Source: Caballeronia cordobensis (GTDB lineage: Bacteria > Pseudomonadota > Gammaproteobacteria > Burkholderiales > Burkholderiaceae). Taken from it: a stretch of DNA of 64,000 bases. The notes beneath the pieces are model-generated. The model saw nothing but the letters and a program-made list of their open reading frames with translations. It was not told the origin of the DNA and ran no database searches. The first letter of the stretch is position 1, and each line of letters opens with the position of its first letter. The stretch is from assembly GCF_001544575.2 (NCBI RefSeq), contig NZ_FCNY02000001.1:372001-436000 (forward strand). Reading direction: 5' to 3'. The position numbers and the translations under genes were made by a program. Positions 1 to 8,564 of the stretch are shown here, piece by piece.

Positions 1-674
1 CCGAGGCCGTGGCCTTCGCCGGACAACGTCGTGAGCAGGACGCGAGGACGCCCGCCGCGCCCGCGCAACGCGTCGCCGAGCGGGCGCATGAGCGTGCGCA
101 TGGTCGACTGGATCGCCTCGCTGAACAGATGTTCGTGATAAACCTGCAAGGTGCCCGCCGCCCATGCATTGCCGACACGCGCGGCGAGCGGCGCGGCGAC
201 ATCCAGCACGAAGCGTTCGAGGCCGTCGCGCGTGGCGCGCTTCAATAGCCCGAAGCGGAATTCCTCGTAGGCGCTCTTGCGCAGCAGCGACACCAGATGA
301 TCGAGCTCGGCGTCGGGGGCGTCCTGCCCGACCCCGGAGCTTTCGGCCAGATGTTGCAGCAGGTCGATCGGCTGCGCGAGCACCTTGCTCGGGCGATGCC
401 CTGCGTCGAGCAGACGCTTGACCAGCCGCAGCTTTGTCACCTGATCCTGCGGATACAGCCGTTCGCCGCCGGGCGAGCGCATCGGCTGCGGAAAACCATA
501 GCGGCGCTCCCAGACGCGCAGTGTGTCCTTCGTCAGACCAATTTCCTGAGCGATTGCTCCGATGCCGATTCCCGACAGTCCCGGCGCCTCAAAGCCCTGC
601 GGCGCTTGCTCCAGCGCGTCCGGGGCGTCGGAAGACGGTTCGGAATCGAAGTCTTGTTCTGATGTGTTTGTCAT
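1..674 (-). CDS. MerR-family regulator with CarH/LitR-type cobalamin-binding domain (3' part off window)
   Basis: Reading from the ATG at 674 the frame stays open to the window edge, giving 224 residues. Residues 35-105 form a MerR winged helix (GAIAQEIGLTKDTLRVWERR). The rest matches the four-helix and Rossmann parts of B12-dependent regulators. It shows W171-x9-E181-H182, the upper-ligand motif of CarH, and E220-x-H222 at the very edge, which in CarH supplies the lower-ligand histidine. CarH/LitR proteins bind adenosylcobalamin and repress in the dark; light breaks the complex. The family assignment is strong, but light sensing is inferred from these residues. The end of the protein and its targets are outside the window. 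It stands alone, 261 bp downstream of the phaM stop. Confidence 0.85.
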   Translation of the reverse strand, partial: MTNTSEQDFDSEPSSDAPDALEQAPQGFEAPGLSGIGIGAIAQEIGLTKDTLRVWERRYGFPQPMRSPGGERLYPQDQVTKLRLVKRLLDAGHRPSKVLAQPIDLLQHLAESSGVGQDAPDAELDHLVSLLRKSAYEEFRFGLLKRATRDGLERFVLDVAAPLAARVGNAWAAGTLQVYHEHLFSEAIQSTMRTLMRPLGDALRGRGGRPRVLLTTLSGEGHGL

Positions 675-754
675 GGACAGATCTTTCCCGATGTACTCAC
701 GCCATCCGATGCACGTTGCGTGCCCGCCTTCGACGGTGGACAAATTTTCGCGCC

Positions 755-774
755 GTCTACATTTCATCATAGAC
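755..774 (-). promoter_or_regulatory. Candidate operator/promoter of the CarH-like gene
   Basis: An inverted repeat GTCTA-N10-TAGAC lies 81 bp upstream of the regulator's start codon. On the minus strand it contains TATGAT (766-771), a good -10 hexamer, though no convincing -35 was found. CarH/LitR proteins usually autoregulate through repeats overlapping their own promoter, so this is a plausible operator. The assignment is inference. Confidence 0.3.
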
Positions 775-935
775 AGAATCGAAACAGGCATGTGGGTTGA
801 GATGCGTTTCAGCGCGCGAGTGAAGACACGGGACGCGGTCCGATGAGGCTTCATTCATCGGAGGAAATCGGAGGAAACCGGGTGAACCGTCGGGCCCGGC
901 GGAGCGTTGCGCGCCGCCGGACCGGGAGACGAAAA

Positions 936-1691
936 TCAGACGGGTTTCTTGCGCGGCGCGGACTTGCGGGCGGCCGCTTTCTTCGCCGCCGCGGCTTCGG
1001 GCTTGTCTTCGCCGCCGCTCGGCGGCTGCTCGGCACGGCTTCCGGACGCGGCTTCCGGTTGATCGTCCGCTGCCGCGCCCGCGTTGAGCGGGCCGTTCAT
1101 GCCGGGTTGCAGCATCGCGAGATGCGCGAGCTGATTGAACTGCGATTGCAGTACGTTCCACCAGCCGGTCGGATCGAAGCCCGGCGGCGGCGCAGAGGCT
1201 TTTTCGCCCGCTTCGTCCCCTTCCGGGGCTTCTTCGGGCGGCTGCGCCGGGGCGCTCGCTTCCTGCTTCGCCGCGCCGCTCATCGGCCAGCCCGCAGCGG
1301 CGGACTTCGCCTTGTCGGCCGCCGCGCTGTGCGCGCTTTCCACCGATGTCTGCGCGAACGCGCCGAACGCACGCAGGGTTGCGAGCGTCGCGCGCTGCAC
1401 TTCGAGCGCCTGAATCGCCGATTGCAGCATGTTCAGATTGAGCTTGAGCCACTGCTCGACGGCGCGCATGTCCGTCACGCGCTTGTCGAGTTCTTCGATG
1501 TTCGTGAGCGGAGCGAGCATGTCGGACATCATCGAGAGGGAGGGACCCACGCCCTGCCCGCCGCCCGGCATCGCGGCGGCGAAGGGATTCAGGCGCATCA
1601 GTTCCCACATCTTGCCCATCATGTCGGCCTGGCCGAATCCGGGAAAACCGGGAATCGTGTAGGGCGGCGTACCGCCAGTGTTATCGGTCAT
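936..1691 (-). CDS. phaM: PhaM-type polyhydroxyalkanoate granule regulatory protein
   Basis: 251 residues, close to the roughly 260 of Ralstonia PhaM. PhaM binds and activates PHB synthase PhaC1 at the granule surface and links granules to the nucleoid through a basic tail. The N-terminus (residues 1-100) has the family's Pro/Gly/Phe-rich opening and a helical segment ([18 protein letters not shown]), followed by a predicted helix around [19 protein letters not shown]. The middle is Ala/Pro/Glu-rich and low-complexity. The C-terminus is a Lys/Ala/Pro tail ([15 protein letters not shown]) like a histone H1 tail, the DNA-binding part. It is monocistronic, 45 bp from the stop of the neighbouring enoyl-CoA hydratase unit. 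Confidence 0.85.
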   Translation of the reverse strand: MTDNTGGTPPYTIPGFPGFGQADMMGKMWELMRLNPFAAAMPGGGQGVGPSLSMMSDMLAPLTNIEELDKRVTDMRAVEQWLKLNLNMLQSAIQALEVQRATLATLRAFGAFAQTSVESAHSAAADKAKSAAAGWPMSGAAKQEASAPAQPPEEAPEGDEAGEKASAPPPGFDPTGWWNVLQSQFNQLAHLAMLQPGMNGPLNAGAAADDQPEAASGSRAEQPPSGGEDKPEAAAAKKAAARKSAPRKKPV

Positions 1692-1736
1692 TCGACTCTC
1701 CTTGTTTTCGTGTGAGGTTGGCGCGGTTCCCTTCGG

Positions 1737-2564
1737 TCAGAACGGCGCGCCGCCCGGAAAATCCGGCGCGCGTCTCTCGCGCAGCGAGCGCACGCCTTCG
1801 TGCACGTCCGGGCCCGCGAAGCCCATGAATTCCAGCGCGAGCGACGTATCGAAGGTCGGCCCCGCCGAGCGCAGCCAGTTGTTGAGGGCGTACTTCGTCC
1901 AGCGGATCGCGGTCTGCGAGCCTTGCGCCAGGCGATTCGCCACTTCGATCGCCTTCGGCATCAGTTCGTTCTCGTCGACGGCGAGCGACACCAGCCCGAT
2001 GCGTTCCGCCTCCTCGCCGCTCACCGGCTCGCACAGCAGCAGATAGTACTTGGCCTTCGCCATGCCGCACAGCAGCGGCCAGACGATCGCCGCGTGATCG
2101 CCCGCCGCGACGCCCAGGCGCGTATGCCCGTCGATGATGCGCGCCGATTTCGAGGCGATCGAGATATCGGCCAGAAGCCCCGCGACCAGGCCCGCGCCGA
2201 CCGCCGGGCCGTGCATCGCGGAGACGATCGGCTTGCCGCAGTTGATCACGTTATAGACGAGATCGCGGGCCTCGCGCCACACGCGCGCGCGCACGTCGAA
2301 GTCGGTCGCCATCTCCTCGACGAGCGCAAGATCGCCGCCCGCCGAAAAGCCCTTGCCTTCGCCGCGAATCAGCGCGACGCGCGTGTCCGGATCGCGGTCG
2401 ATGTCGCGCCAGATGTCCGCGAGTTCGCGGTGCATGTTGGCGTCGGCGGTGGAGAGGCCGCTCTTGTTCGCGCCCGCGCCGGGCATCACCACTTCGAGCA
2501 CGCCGTGCGGATGGCGGCGCAACGCCAGCGACTTGTAGCCCGCATACAGGGAGAGATCGCTCAT
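1737..2564 (-). CDS. Enoyl-CoA hydratase/isomerase family protein
   Basis: 275 residues with the crotonase fold. [15 protein letters not shown] (about 69-83) and the oxyanion-hole segment [20 protein letters not shown] are both present, which fits CoA-ester hydration or isomerisation. It is the last gene of a three-gene leftward group (FAH-family enzyme, periplasmic binding protein, this gene), 18 bp from the binding-protein stop. That context suggests a catabolic pathway in which a ring- or acid-derived CoA intermediate is processed. The usual catalytic glutamates cannot be placed with confidence by eye, so hydratase, isomerase or another crotonase activity all remain possible. Confidence 0.85.
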   Translation of the reverse strand: MSDLSLYAGYKSLALRRHPHGVLEVVMPGAGANKSGLSTADANMHRELADIWRDIDRDPDTRVALIRGEGKGFSAGGDLALVEEMATDFDVRARVWREARDLVYNVINCGKPIVSAMHGPAVGAGLVAGLLADISIASKSARIIDGHTRLGVAAGDHAAIVWPLLCGMAKAKYYLLLCEPVSGEEAERIGLVSLAVDENELMPKAIEVANRLAQGSQTAIRWTKYALNNWLRSAGPTFDTSLALEFMGFAGPDVHEGVRSLRERRAPDFPGGAPF

Positions 2565-2582
2565 GGTCTTGTCGATGAAAGA

Positions 2583-3761
2583 TTAGCGCGGCTGATAAAT
2601 CCACTTGCCGTCGCGGATCTCGACCATCACGCGCGCGCGCTGATCGAGGCCGATGTGATCGTTGGGCGTCATGTTGACCTGCCCGTTGGTGTCGGCGAAA
2701 TTCTTCGTGCCTTCGAGCGCGTCGCGCAGGGCGGCGCGAAACGCCGGCGTGCCGGGCGCGCCCGCTTTCATGGCGATCGGCACCGCGCGGTTCAGCAGCA
2801 TGCCCGCGTCCCACGCATACGAGCCGAACGCCGACACCGTGCCCGCGCCCTGCTTCGCCTCGTACAGTTTGATGTATTCGAGCGCAAGGCGCTTGGCCGG
2901 ATGATCGTCGGGCAACTGCGCGGCGACGAGCACGGGGCTCGCGGGCAGGAACGTGCCGTTGCAGTCCGCGCCGCACACGCGCAGGAAGTCGCGGTTGCCG
3001 ACGCCGTGATTGTGATAGACCTTGCCCTTGTAGCCGCGCTGCGCGAGCGTCTTCGGCGGCAAGGCGGCCGGCGTGCCCGCCGCGCCGACGACCACGGCAT
3101 CGGGCTTGGCCGCGAGAATCTTGAGGATCTGCCCGGTCACGCTCGGGTCGGTGCGGTTGAAGCGCTCGTTCGCGACCACTTCGATCTTGTGCAGTTGCGC
3201 GAACTTGGCGACTTCGGCGTAGAAGGTCTCGCCGAGCGCGTCCGCCTGACCGATGTAGGCGAGCGTCTTCACGCCGTGATTGCTCGCGTGCTCGGCGATC
3301 GCGGAGGCCATCATCGCGTCGGTTTGCGGCGTCTTGAAGACCCAGCGGCGTTTTTCGTCCACCGGCTCGATGATCTTCGACGACGACGCCAGCGAGATCA
3401 TCGGCGTCTGCCCTTGCGCGACGACATCGATCATCGCGAGCGAATTCGGCGTGATCGACGAGCCGATGATCGCATCGACCTGATCCTCGCTGATGAGCTT
3501 TTTCGTGGTCTGCACGGCCTGCGTGGTGTCGGAGGCGTCGTCGAGCACGATGTAATCGACGGGCCTGCCGCCCATTTCCTTCGGCAAGAGCGCGACGGTG
3601 TCGCGCGCCGGAATGCCGAGCGACGCGGCCGGCCCCGTCAGCGAGAGCACGAGGCCGATCTTCACGTGCTGCGCCTGCTGCGCGATTGCCGCCGTCGTCG
3701 CGGCGAGCGCGCCAACCGTCAGCACCGCGCCCGCGAGGAATTTCCACTTGCCTGCCGCCAT
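2583..3761 (-). CDS. ABC transporter substrate-binding protein, LivK/branched-chain-amino-acid type
   Basis: 392 residues. The N-terminus MAAGKWKFLAGAVLTVGALAA is a Sec signal peptide, with cleavage likely after the AIAQ region. The mature part is a type I periplasmic binding protein (Peripla_BP_6): HVKIGLVLSLTGPAASLGIPA at its start and VDAIIGSSITPNSLAMIDVV in the first lobe. Relatives bind branched-chain amino acids, amides or aromatic acids. No permease or ATPase genes lie nearby, so it must share a membrane complex encoded elsewhere. Placement between a FAH-family enzyme and an enoyl-CoA hydratase suggests its ligand is the substrate of that pathway. The ligand itself cannot be read from the sequence. 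Confidence 0.88.
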   Translation of the reverse strand: MAAGKWKFLAGAVLTVGALAATTAAIAQQAQHVKIGLVLSLTGPAASLGIPARDTVALLPKEMGGRPVDYIVLDDASDTTQAVQTTKKLISEDQVDAIIGSSITPNSLAMIDVVAQGQTPMISLASSSKIIEPVDEKRRWVFKTPQTDAMMASAIAEHASNHGVKTLAYIGQADALGETFYAEVAKFAQLHKIEVVANERFNRTDPSVTGQILKILAAKPDAVVVGAAGTPAALPPKTLAQRGYKGKVYHNHGVGNRDFLRVCGADCNGTFLPASPVLVAAQLPDDHPAKRLALEYIKLYEAKQGAGTVSAFGSYAWDAGMLLNRAVPIAMKAGAPGTPAFRAALRDALEGTKNFADTNGQVNMTPNDHIGLDQRARVMVEIRDGKWIYQPR

Positions 3762-3857
3762 CGAAAGTCTCCTTTTTTGTTGGTTTTAATGCTGCACGAA
3801 AGCAGCCCGGCAAAGTGTAAGGCGTGGTTCATGCACGCCGCATCGGGCGAAACCCGT

Positions 3858-4844
3858 TCAATGCTCGGGCTGCACGACCGCCTGATCGATCGCGCCGAAG
3901 ATCGACTTGCCGTCTTCGTCGAACATCTCGATCTTCACGCTGTCGCCGAACTTCATGAATTCCGTCTGCGGCGCGCCGTGCTCGATGGTCTCGAGACAGC
4001 GCTTCTCGGCGATGCAGCAGTAGCCGCGCTTCGCGTCCTTGTTGGAGATCGTGCCCGAGCCGACGATCGCGCCCGCGCGCAGGTTGCGCGTCTTCGCCGC
4101 GTGCGCGATCAACTGGCCGAAATGGAACACCATGTCCGTGCCGCAATCCGGCTGGCCGACCTTCTTGCCGTTCCAGTGCACGATCATCGGCCGGTGCACG
4201 CGGCCTTCGCGCCACGCGTCGCCGAGTTCGTCGGGCGTGACGGCGACGGGCGAGAACGACGTCGCCGGCTTGCTCTGGAAGAAGCCGAAGCCCTTCGCGA
4301 GTTCGGCGGGGATCAGATTGCGCAGCGAGACGTCGTTTGCGAGCATCAGCAGGCGCACGCTCTTCAGCGCTTCGTCGGGCATCGCGGCCATGTGGACGTC
4401 GGAGGTGATGACCGCGACTTCCGCTTCGAAGTCGATGCCATACGATTCCGTTGCGCAGACGATGTCGTCCGTCGGACCGATGAAATCATCGCTGCCGCCT
4501 TGATACATCAGCGGATCGGTCCAGAATTCGGGCGGCATCTCCGCTTTGCGCGCCTTTCGCACGAGTTCGACGTGATTCACGTACGACGAGCCGTCCGCCC
4601 ACTGGAACGCGCGCGGCAGCGGCGCCATGCAGGACTTCGGATCGAACGCGAACGTGTTGCGCGCGCGGCCGAGATTGAGCGCTTCGTAGACTTCCATGAG
4701 CTGCGGCGCGTAGAAGGCCCAGTCGTCGAGCGCGCGTTGCAGCGTCGATACGATTCCGTCGGCGATGGCCGCCGTGCGCAGATCGCGCGACACGACGATG
4801 AGCTGGCCGTCGCGCGTGCCGTCCTTCAATGTGGCGAGTTTCAT
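3858..4844 (-). CDS. Fumarylacetoacetate hydrolase family protein
   Basis: 328 residues, typical of the two-domain FAH-like hydrolases found beside aromatic-degradation genes. The C-terminal catalytic domain includes YGIDFEAEVAVITSDV, which carries the metal-binding glutamates, and later RNLRAGAIVGSGTISNKD. The family cleaves carbon-carbon bonds or hydrates acylpyruvates with Mg2+ or Ca2+. The N-terminus MKLATLKDGTRDGQLIVVSRDL is the classic opening of the FAA hydrolase subgroup. It is the first gene of the leftward catabolic unit and is divergent from the IclR regulator (82-bp gap). It is not the tyrosine-pathway FahA by context, since no hmgA neighbour is seen. Confidence 0.9.
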   Translation of the reverse strand: MKLATLKDGTRDGQLIVVSRDLRTAAIADGIVSTLQRALDDWAFYAPQLMEVYEALNLGRARNTFAFDPKSCMAPLPRAFQWADGSSYVNHVELVRKARKAEMPPEFWTDPLMYQGGSDDFIGPTDDIVCATESYGIDFEAEVAVITSDVHMAAMPDEALKSVRLLMLANDVSLRNLIPAELAKGFGFFQSKPATSFSPVAVTPDELGDAWREGRVHRPMIVHWNGKKVGQPDCGTDMVFHFGQLIAHAAKTRNLRAGAIVGSGTISNKDAKRGYCCIAEKRCLETIEHGAPQTEFMKFGDSVKIEMFDEDGKSIFGAIDQAVVQPEH

Positions 4845-4862
4845 GGAGCGGGGTTCGGTGAC

Positions 4863-4891
4863 TTGAGATGACGTTAAGGGAAATCTATTTT
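4863..4891 (+). promoter_or_regulatory. Predicted sigma-70 promoter of the IclR gene
   Basis: TTGAGA (4863-4868), a 17-bp spacer and TATTTT (4886-4891) lie 35 bp upstream of the iclR start, giving a leader of about 29 nt. The 82-bp divergent gap also has to hold the opposite promoter for the FAH unit, so IclR bound here could regulate both directions. No clear palindrome was found. Confidence 0.5.
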
Positions 4892-4926
4892 ACGATGGTG
4901 AATCCCTCGCCTGTGCTTCGAGCTTC

Positions 4927-5748
4927 ATGCAATCGACCCAATCCGCCGCTTCCGACGACGACGAAGACCTCAACGACACCGCTGAAGAGAAAACCCGCTC
5001 CGGCATCCAGTCGATAGAAGTCGGTTTCCGGCTGCTCGACGTGCTTACCAACGAGCCGCGCGCGATGATGCTGCGCGATCTCGCGCACCGCGCGGGCATG
5101 AGCCCGGCGAAGGCGCATCGCTATCTCGTGAGTTTCCTGCGGCTCGGGGTCGCGTCGCAGGACCCGGTGTCGGGGCGCTACGAGCTCGGCGGTTTCGCGT
5201 TGCAGATGGGTCTCGCGCGGCTCGCGCGTGTCGATGGCGTGCGGCTTGCGCGCATCGCGCTCGCGGACTTGCGCGACCGGCTGGATCAGACGGTGGGCAT
5301 TGCCGTATGGGGCAATCAGGGGCCGACGGTCGTGCACTGGATGGAGTCGAGCCATCCGGCGAAGGCATCGCTGAGGCTGGGCGACGTCATGCCGCTGCTC
5401 ACGTCCGCGACCGGCCTGCTTTTCGCCGCGTATCTGCCGCGCAGCAAGACGCAGCCGATGCTCGATCGCGAACTCGCTGCCATGAAGCAGACCATCGCCG
5501 ACGTCGAACCGCTATTCGCCGAGGTGCGCGAACATGGCGCGGCGCGCGTCGAAGGCATGCTGCTGCCGACCATCCACGCGTTCTGCACACCGGTCTTCGA
5601 TTCGACGGGCGAACTTGCGCTCGGTCTCATCGCGCTCGGGCACGAAGGCACGTTCGATACGCGCTGGGGCGGTGAAATCGATTCCGCGTTGCGCGAATGC
5701 GCGCGCGGGCTGTCGTATGAACTGGGGTACAAAGCGCAGGGGCGCTGA
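4927..5748 (+). CDS. IclR family transcriptional regulator
   Basis: 273 residues. An N-terminal winged helix-turn-helix spans about residues 24-90 (GIQSIEVGFRLLDVLTN; LRDLAHRAGMSPAKAHRYLVSFLRLG). It is followed by the IclR effector domain (LGDVMPLLTSATGLLFAAYL; a ligand-pocket segment near the C-terminus). IclR proteins sense small carboxylic or aromatic acids and usually control the adjacent divergent operon, here the FAH/binding-protein/enoyl-CoA hydratase unit. The acidic, low-complexity 20-residue N-terminus precedes the domain, and the ATG at 4927 fits the promoter described above. Confidence 0.92.
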   Translation: MQSTQSAASDDDEDLNDTAEEKTRSGIQSIEVGFRLLDVLTNEPRAMMLRDLAHRAGMSPAKAHRYLVSFLRLGVASQDPVSGRYELGGFALQMGLARLARVDGVRLARIALADLRDRLDQTVGIAVWGNQGPTVVHWMESSHPAKASLRLGDVMPLLTSATGLLFAAYLPRSKTQPMLDRELAAMKQTIADVEPLFAEVREHGAARVEGMLLPTIHAFCTPVFDSTGELALGLIALGHEGTFDTRWGGEIDSALRECARGLSYELGYKAQGR

Positions 5749-5855
5749 TTCGCGAACGTTGCGAAACGCGTGGGCGGCGTGAGGAACATCGCTTCGATCG
5801 CGCTTGTCTGATACGTTTCGCCAGACGCAAGCTCCGCGCTTTTCACCTCCGCACG

Positions 5856-7064
5856 ATGCCACTGTTTCCCTTTCGCCGTCCTCGCCCCGCGTCGGGCGAG
5901 CCGCCCGATGCCGCCGCCGAATCCGCCACGCCACGGCGCTGGGGGCGCTGGGCGCTGGCCGTGCTGATCGTCGCGGGTCTGCACTTGAGCGCGATGCGGT
6001 GGATCGACCGGAACCGGCAGCCGGTGAACACGCCGCCCGAAACGCCGCCCGTGCAGGTCGAATTGCTGACGCCGAAGCCGGTTGCGCCGCCTGCGCCGCA
6101 GCCGCCCGCACCCGCGGCTGCGCCGCCGAAACCCGCCGCTGCCCCGCACGTTCAGCTGAAACCCGCCGTACCCGCCGCACCCGCGCCCGTGTTGAGCGCC
6201 GCGACTCCGCAACCCGACGCGACCGCCGCCGTTTCCGCTTCCGGCGTCGCCGCGTCAGGAACATCCGAGGCGTCGGCGCCAGCCGCGACGCCATCGCCCG
6301 CCCCGCCCGCCGCCGCCACGGCCGCATCGGGCGACAAATTCAGCGTTCCGCCGACCGGCGAGCTGCGTTACGACACGCTCGTCAACGGCATGATGAATCA
6401 GACCGGCATCATCCACTGGATCAACGACGGCCAACATTACGAGATGGTCGTTTCGATTCCGGTGCCTTTCGTCGGACCCTTTGTGTATTCGAGCAAAGGT
6501 CATCTCGACGGATTCGGCATCGCGCCGGAACAGTATTCCGAGCAGCGCGGCCGCCGCGCCGCCGATATCGCCATCTTTAATCGCGAGACGAAGCAGATCG
6601 TCTACACGAAGACGCCGCAAAGCCAGCCGCTCGCGGACGGCGCGCAGGACCGCTTCAGCGTCGTGATGCAACTGGCGAGCCTCGTGCGCGGCGCGCCGGA
6701 CAAATACAAGCCGGGCGTCACGCGCCAGTTCAGCGTGGCGGATAACGACAGCAACGAAATCTGGCCGATCGAAACCGTCGGCGACGAAACCGTGCAGGCG
6801 CGCGGCGGCTTCACGACGGCGCGGCACTTCACGCGCCTGCCGCGCAAGGAAGGTGACCGCCGCAAGCTCGATATCTGGCTCGCGCCGTCGATCGGCTGGC
6901 TGCCCGTGCGGATTCTGCAAACCGAGCCGAACGGCATGCAGATCGAACTGCTCTGGGCCGGCGCGCTCGCACCGCCGGCGGCACCGGGCACGCAAGATGC
7001 GTCAGACAAATCCGCGCCCGCCGCGCCACCCGAGCCGACTGCGCCGCCCGCGGACAATCCGTAA
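5856..7064 (+). CDS. DUF3108 domain-containing membrane-anchored protein
   Basis: 402 residues. An N-terminal basic stretch is followed by one transmembrane helix (about 28-46, WALAVLIVAGLHLSAM), then a Pro/Ala-rich region of about 100 residues (repeated APA/PAP units) resembling a TonB-type periplasmic spacer. From about residue 165 to 370 comes the DUF3108 domain (GELRYDTLVNGMMNQTGIIHWINDG; RKLDIWLAPSIGWLPVRI). DUF3108 is a predicted periplasmic beta-rich domain of unknown function. The C-terminus is again Ala/Pro-rich. It stands alone, about 110 bp before the hydrolase gene. Confidence 0.85.
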   Translation: MPLFPFRRPRPASGEPPDAAAESATPRRWGRWALAVLIVAGLHLSAMRWIDRNRQPVNTPPETPPVQVELLTPKPVAPPAPQPPAPAAAPPKPAAAPHVQLKPAVPAAPAPVLSAATPQPDATAAVSASGVAASGTSEASAPAATPSPAPPAAATAASGDKFSVPPTGELRYDTLVNGMMNQTGIIHWINDGQHYEMVVSIPVPFVGPFVYSSKGHLDGFGIAPEQYSEQRGRRAADIAIFNRETKQIVYTKTPQSQPLADGAQDRFSVVMQLASLVRGAPDKYKPGVTRQFSVADNDSNEIWPIETVGDETVQARGGFTTARHFTRLPRKEGDRRKLDIWLAPSIGWLPVRILQTEPNGMQIELLWAGALAPPAAPGTQDASDKSAPAAPPEPTAPPADNP

Positions 7065-7173
7065 CGGCCGTCTCACGGCTGTCACACTTCGTGACATCGG
7101 GCACGGCGAAAGCGCGCAATTCAATGCAGTCATCGGAAACAGCATCGCAAACCGCATTCTTTACGGAGCCGAT

Positions 7174-7962
7174 ATGCAGTTGACGATCAATCGCATCGAT
7201 ACACGTTACGTTCTCGACAACGAAGGCGGCGGCCCCTGGCTCGTCTTCATCCATCAGCTTGCGGGCGATCTGTCCGTATGGGATCAGATGGCGGGCTATT
7301 TTCGCCGCGATTTCACCGTGCTGCGCTACGACCTGCGCGGCCACGGCGACACAGCCGTCTCGCCCGACGGCTTCACGATCGACGACCTCGCCGACGATCT
7401 CGCCACGCTGCTCGACAAGCTCGGCGCGCCTTCGGCGCACGTGGCCGGCTTGTCGATCGGCGGCATGGTCGCGCAAAAGCTCGCGATCCGTCACCCCGGC
7501 AAGGTGGACACGCTGACGGTCGTTGGCGCGCCGGCGTTCATCCCCGAGGAGGCGCGTCCGACGTTCGCGCAAAGAGCAGCATCCGTGCGCGAAAACGGGA
7601 CTGCGAGTATCGTGGAAGCGACGCTCGAACGCTGGCTCACGCCCGAATTCCGCAAGGCGCATCCCGAAGTGGTCGAGCAGATCGGGGAATCGATCGCGCG
7701 CACGCCCGCGGAAGGGTTTGCGCGCGCGGCGGAGGCGGTCAGCCGTTTCGATGCGCGTGACAAGCTCGCCTCTGTGAACAAACGCACGCTGGTCGTCGCG
7801 GGCCAGCACGATGTTGGCACGCCGCATGCTGCCTCAAAGGTGGTCGCAGACACGGTTCCGGGCGCGCAATTCGAATTACTCAACGCAGCGCACCTGTCGC
7901 CGGTGGAGGAATCGCAGCGCTTTTCCGCATTGCTGGGGAACTTCTTACGCGGGACGGCCTGA
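7174..7962 (+). CDS. Alpha/beta hydrolase, 3-oxoadipate enol-lactonase-like
   Basis: 262 residues from the ATG at 7174, chosen because ACGGAG sits 6-11 bp upstream; the frame is open further left but the homologous part begins here. It is an alpha/beta hydrolase: nucleophile elbow GLSIGGM (Ser of G-x-S-x-G), FIHQLAGDLSVWDQM as the oxyanion strand region, and a late H in LLNAAHLSPVEES. The layout and length match PcaD/CatD enol-lactonases of the beta-ketoadipate pathway. No other pca or cat genes are near, so the substrate stays open. Confidence 0.8.
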   Translation: MQLTINRIDTRYVLDNEGGGPWLVFIHQLAGDLSVWDQMAGYFRRDFTVLRYDLRGHGDTAVSPDGFTIDDLADDLATLLDKLGAPSAHVAGLSIGGMVAQKLAIRHPGKVDTLTVVGAPAFIPEEARPTFAQRAASVRENGTASIVEATLERWLTPEFRKAHPEVVEQIGESIARTPAEGFARAAEAVSRFDARDKLASVNKRTLVVAGQHDVGTPHAASKVVADTVPGAQFELLNAAHLSPVEESQRFSALLGNFLRGTA

Positions 7963-8099
7963 TTGTTCCGGTTTTTGCTGCACACGAGAAAGCCTCGATA
8001 CAACCGGCATCACATCGAGGCCACCCCTTGAATTCCAACCCAATCGCTCCAACTACGCTTCAGGATTGCCAGGAGCAACAAGGAATAAGGAGTGTCGCC

Positions 8100-8357
8100 A
8101 TGCAAATGATCTACAACAGCCCCAACTATTGCGTTGTCGAATTTCCGCCGCAAGACAACCATCTCGCCATGAAGGCGGGCGGCTACGAGATCGTCGACAA
8201 GAACACGCAGCGTGAGATCTTCATCGACGGAGAGCTCGCCGCGAAGTTCCGGGAACACGTGCAGCAACTGATTGCGGAAGAACCGTCGCTGGAGGATGTC
8301 GATGAATTCCTCGGCCAGTTCGATATCTTGATGAACCAACCCGTCGTGCTTCACTGA
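8100..8357 (+). CDS. DUF3567 family small protein
   Basis: 85 residues from the ATG at 8100, which follows a good ribosome site (AAGGAG at 8087-8092). The sequence MQMIYNSPNYCVVEFPP and the ending FDILMNQPVVLH are typical of this betaproteobacterial family. It is cytoplasmic, acidic and of unknown function. An earlier in-frame start at 8028 exists but lies outside the conserved part. Confidence 0.85.
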   Translation: MQMIYNSPNYCVVEFPPQDNHLAMKAGGYEIVDKNTQREIFIDGELAAKFREHVQQLIAEEPSLEDVDEFLGQFDILMNQPVVLH

Positions 8358-8443
8358 TCTGCATTGCGCGGGGCGGCCCGCCGCCCCGCGCCGGCCGCCG
8401 CACGATCCTGCGGCTCAAGGCGACACTCGCCGCTTCTCGAAGA

Positions 8444-8472
8444 CCCCGCCCCATGAACGGCGGGGTTTTTTT
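8444..8472 (+). terminator. Rho-independent terminator after the DUF3567 gene
   Basis: CCCCGCC (8444-8450), an 8-base loop, GGCGGGG (8459-8465) and seven T (8466-8472). A second, longer perfect hairpin without T-tract (12-bp stem, 8366-8391) lies just after the gene's stop codon. Confidence 0.85.
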
Positions 8473-8564
8473 CTCTGGCATCCCCCGCGGGGCGCGACAG
8501 CGACCGCTTCGCGCTGCGGCTACAATGTCAGGCTATTTCACATTTGCTGCAGGCCTTGTCCGTC

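Noticed and set aside
1800..4871. A roughly 1000-codon open frame on the plus strand opposite the catabolic operon
   Set aside because: High GC content keeps the antisense frame open. The encoded protein is Arg/His/Ala-rich without domains, and the minus strand carries four well-recognised genes.
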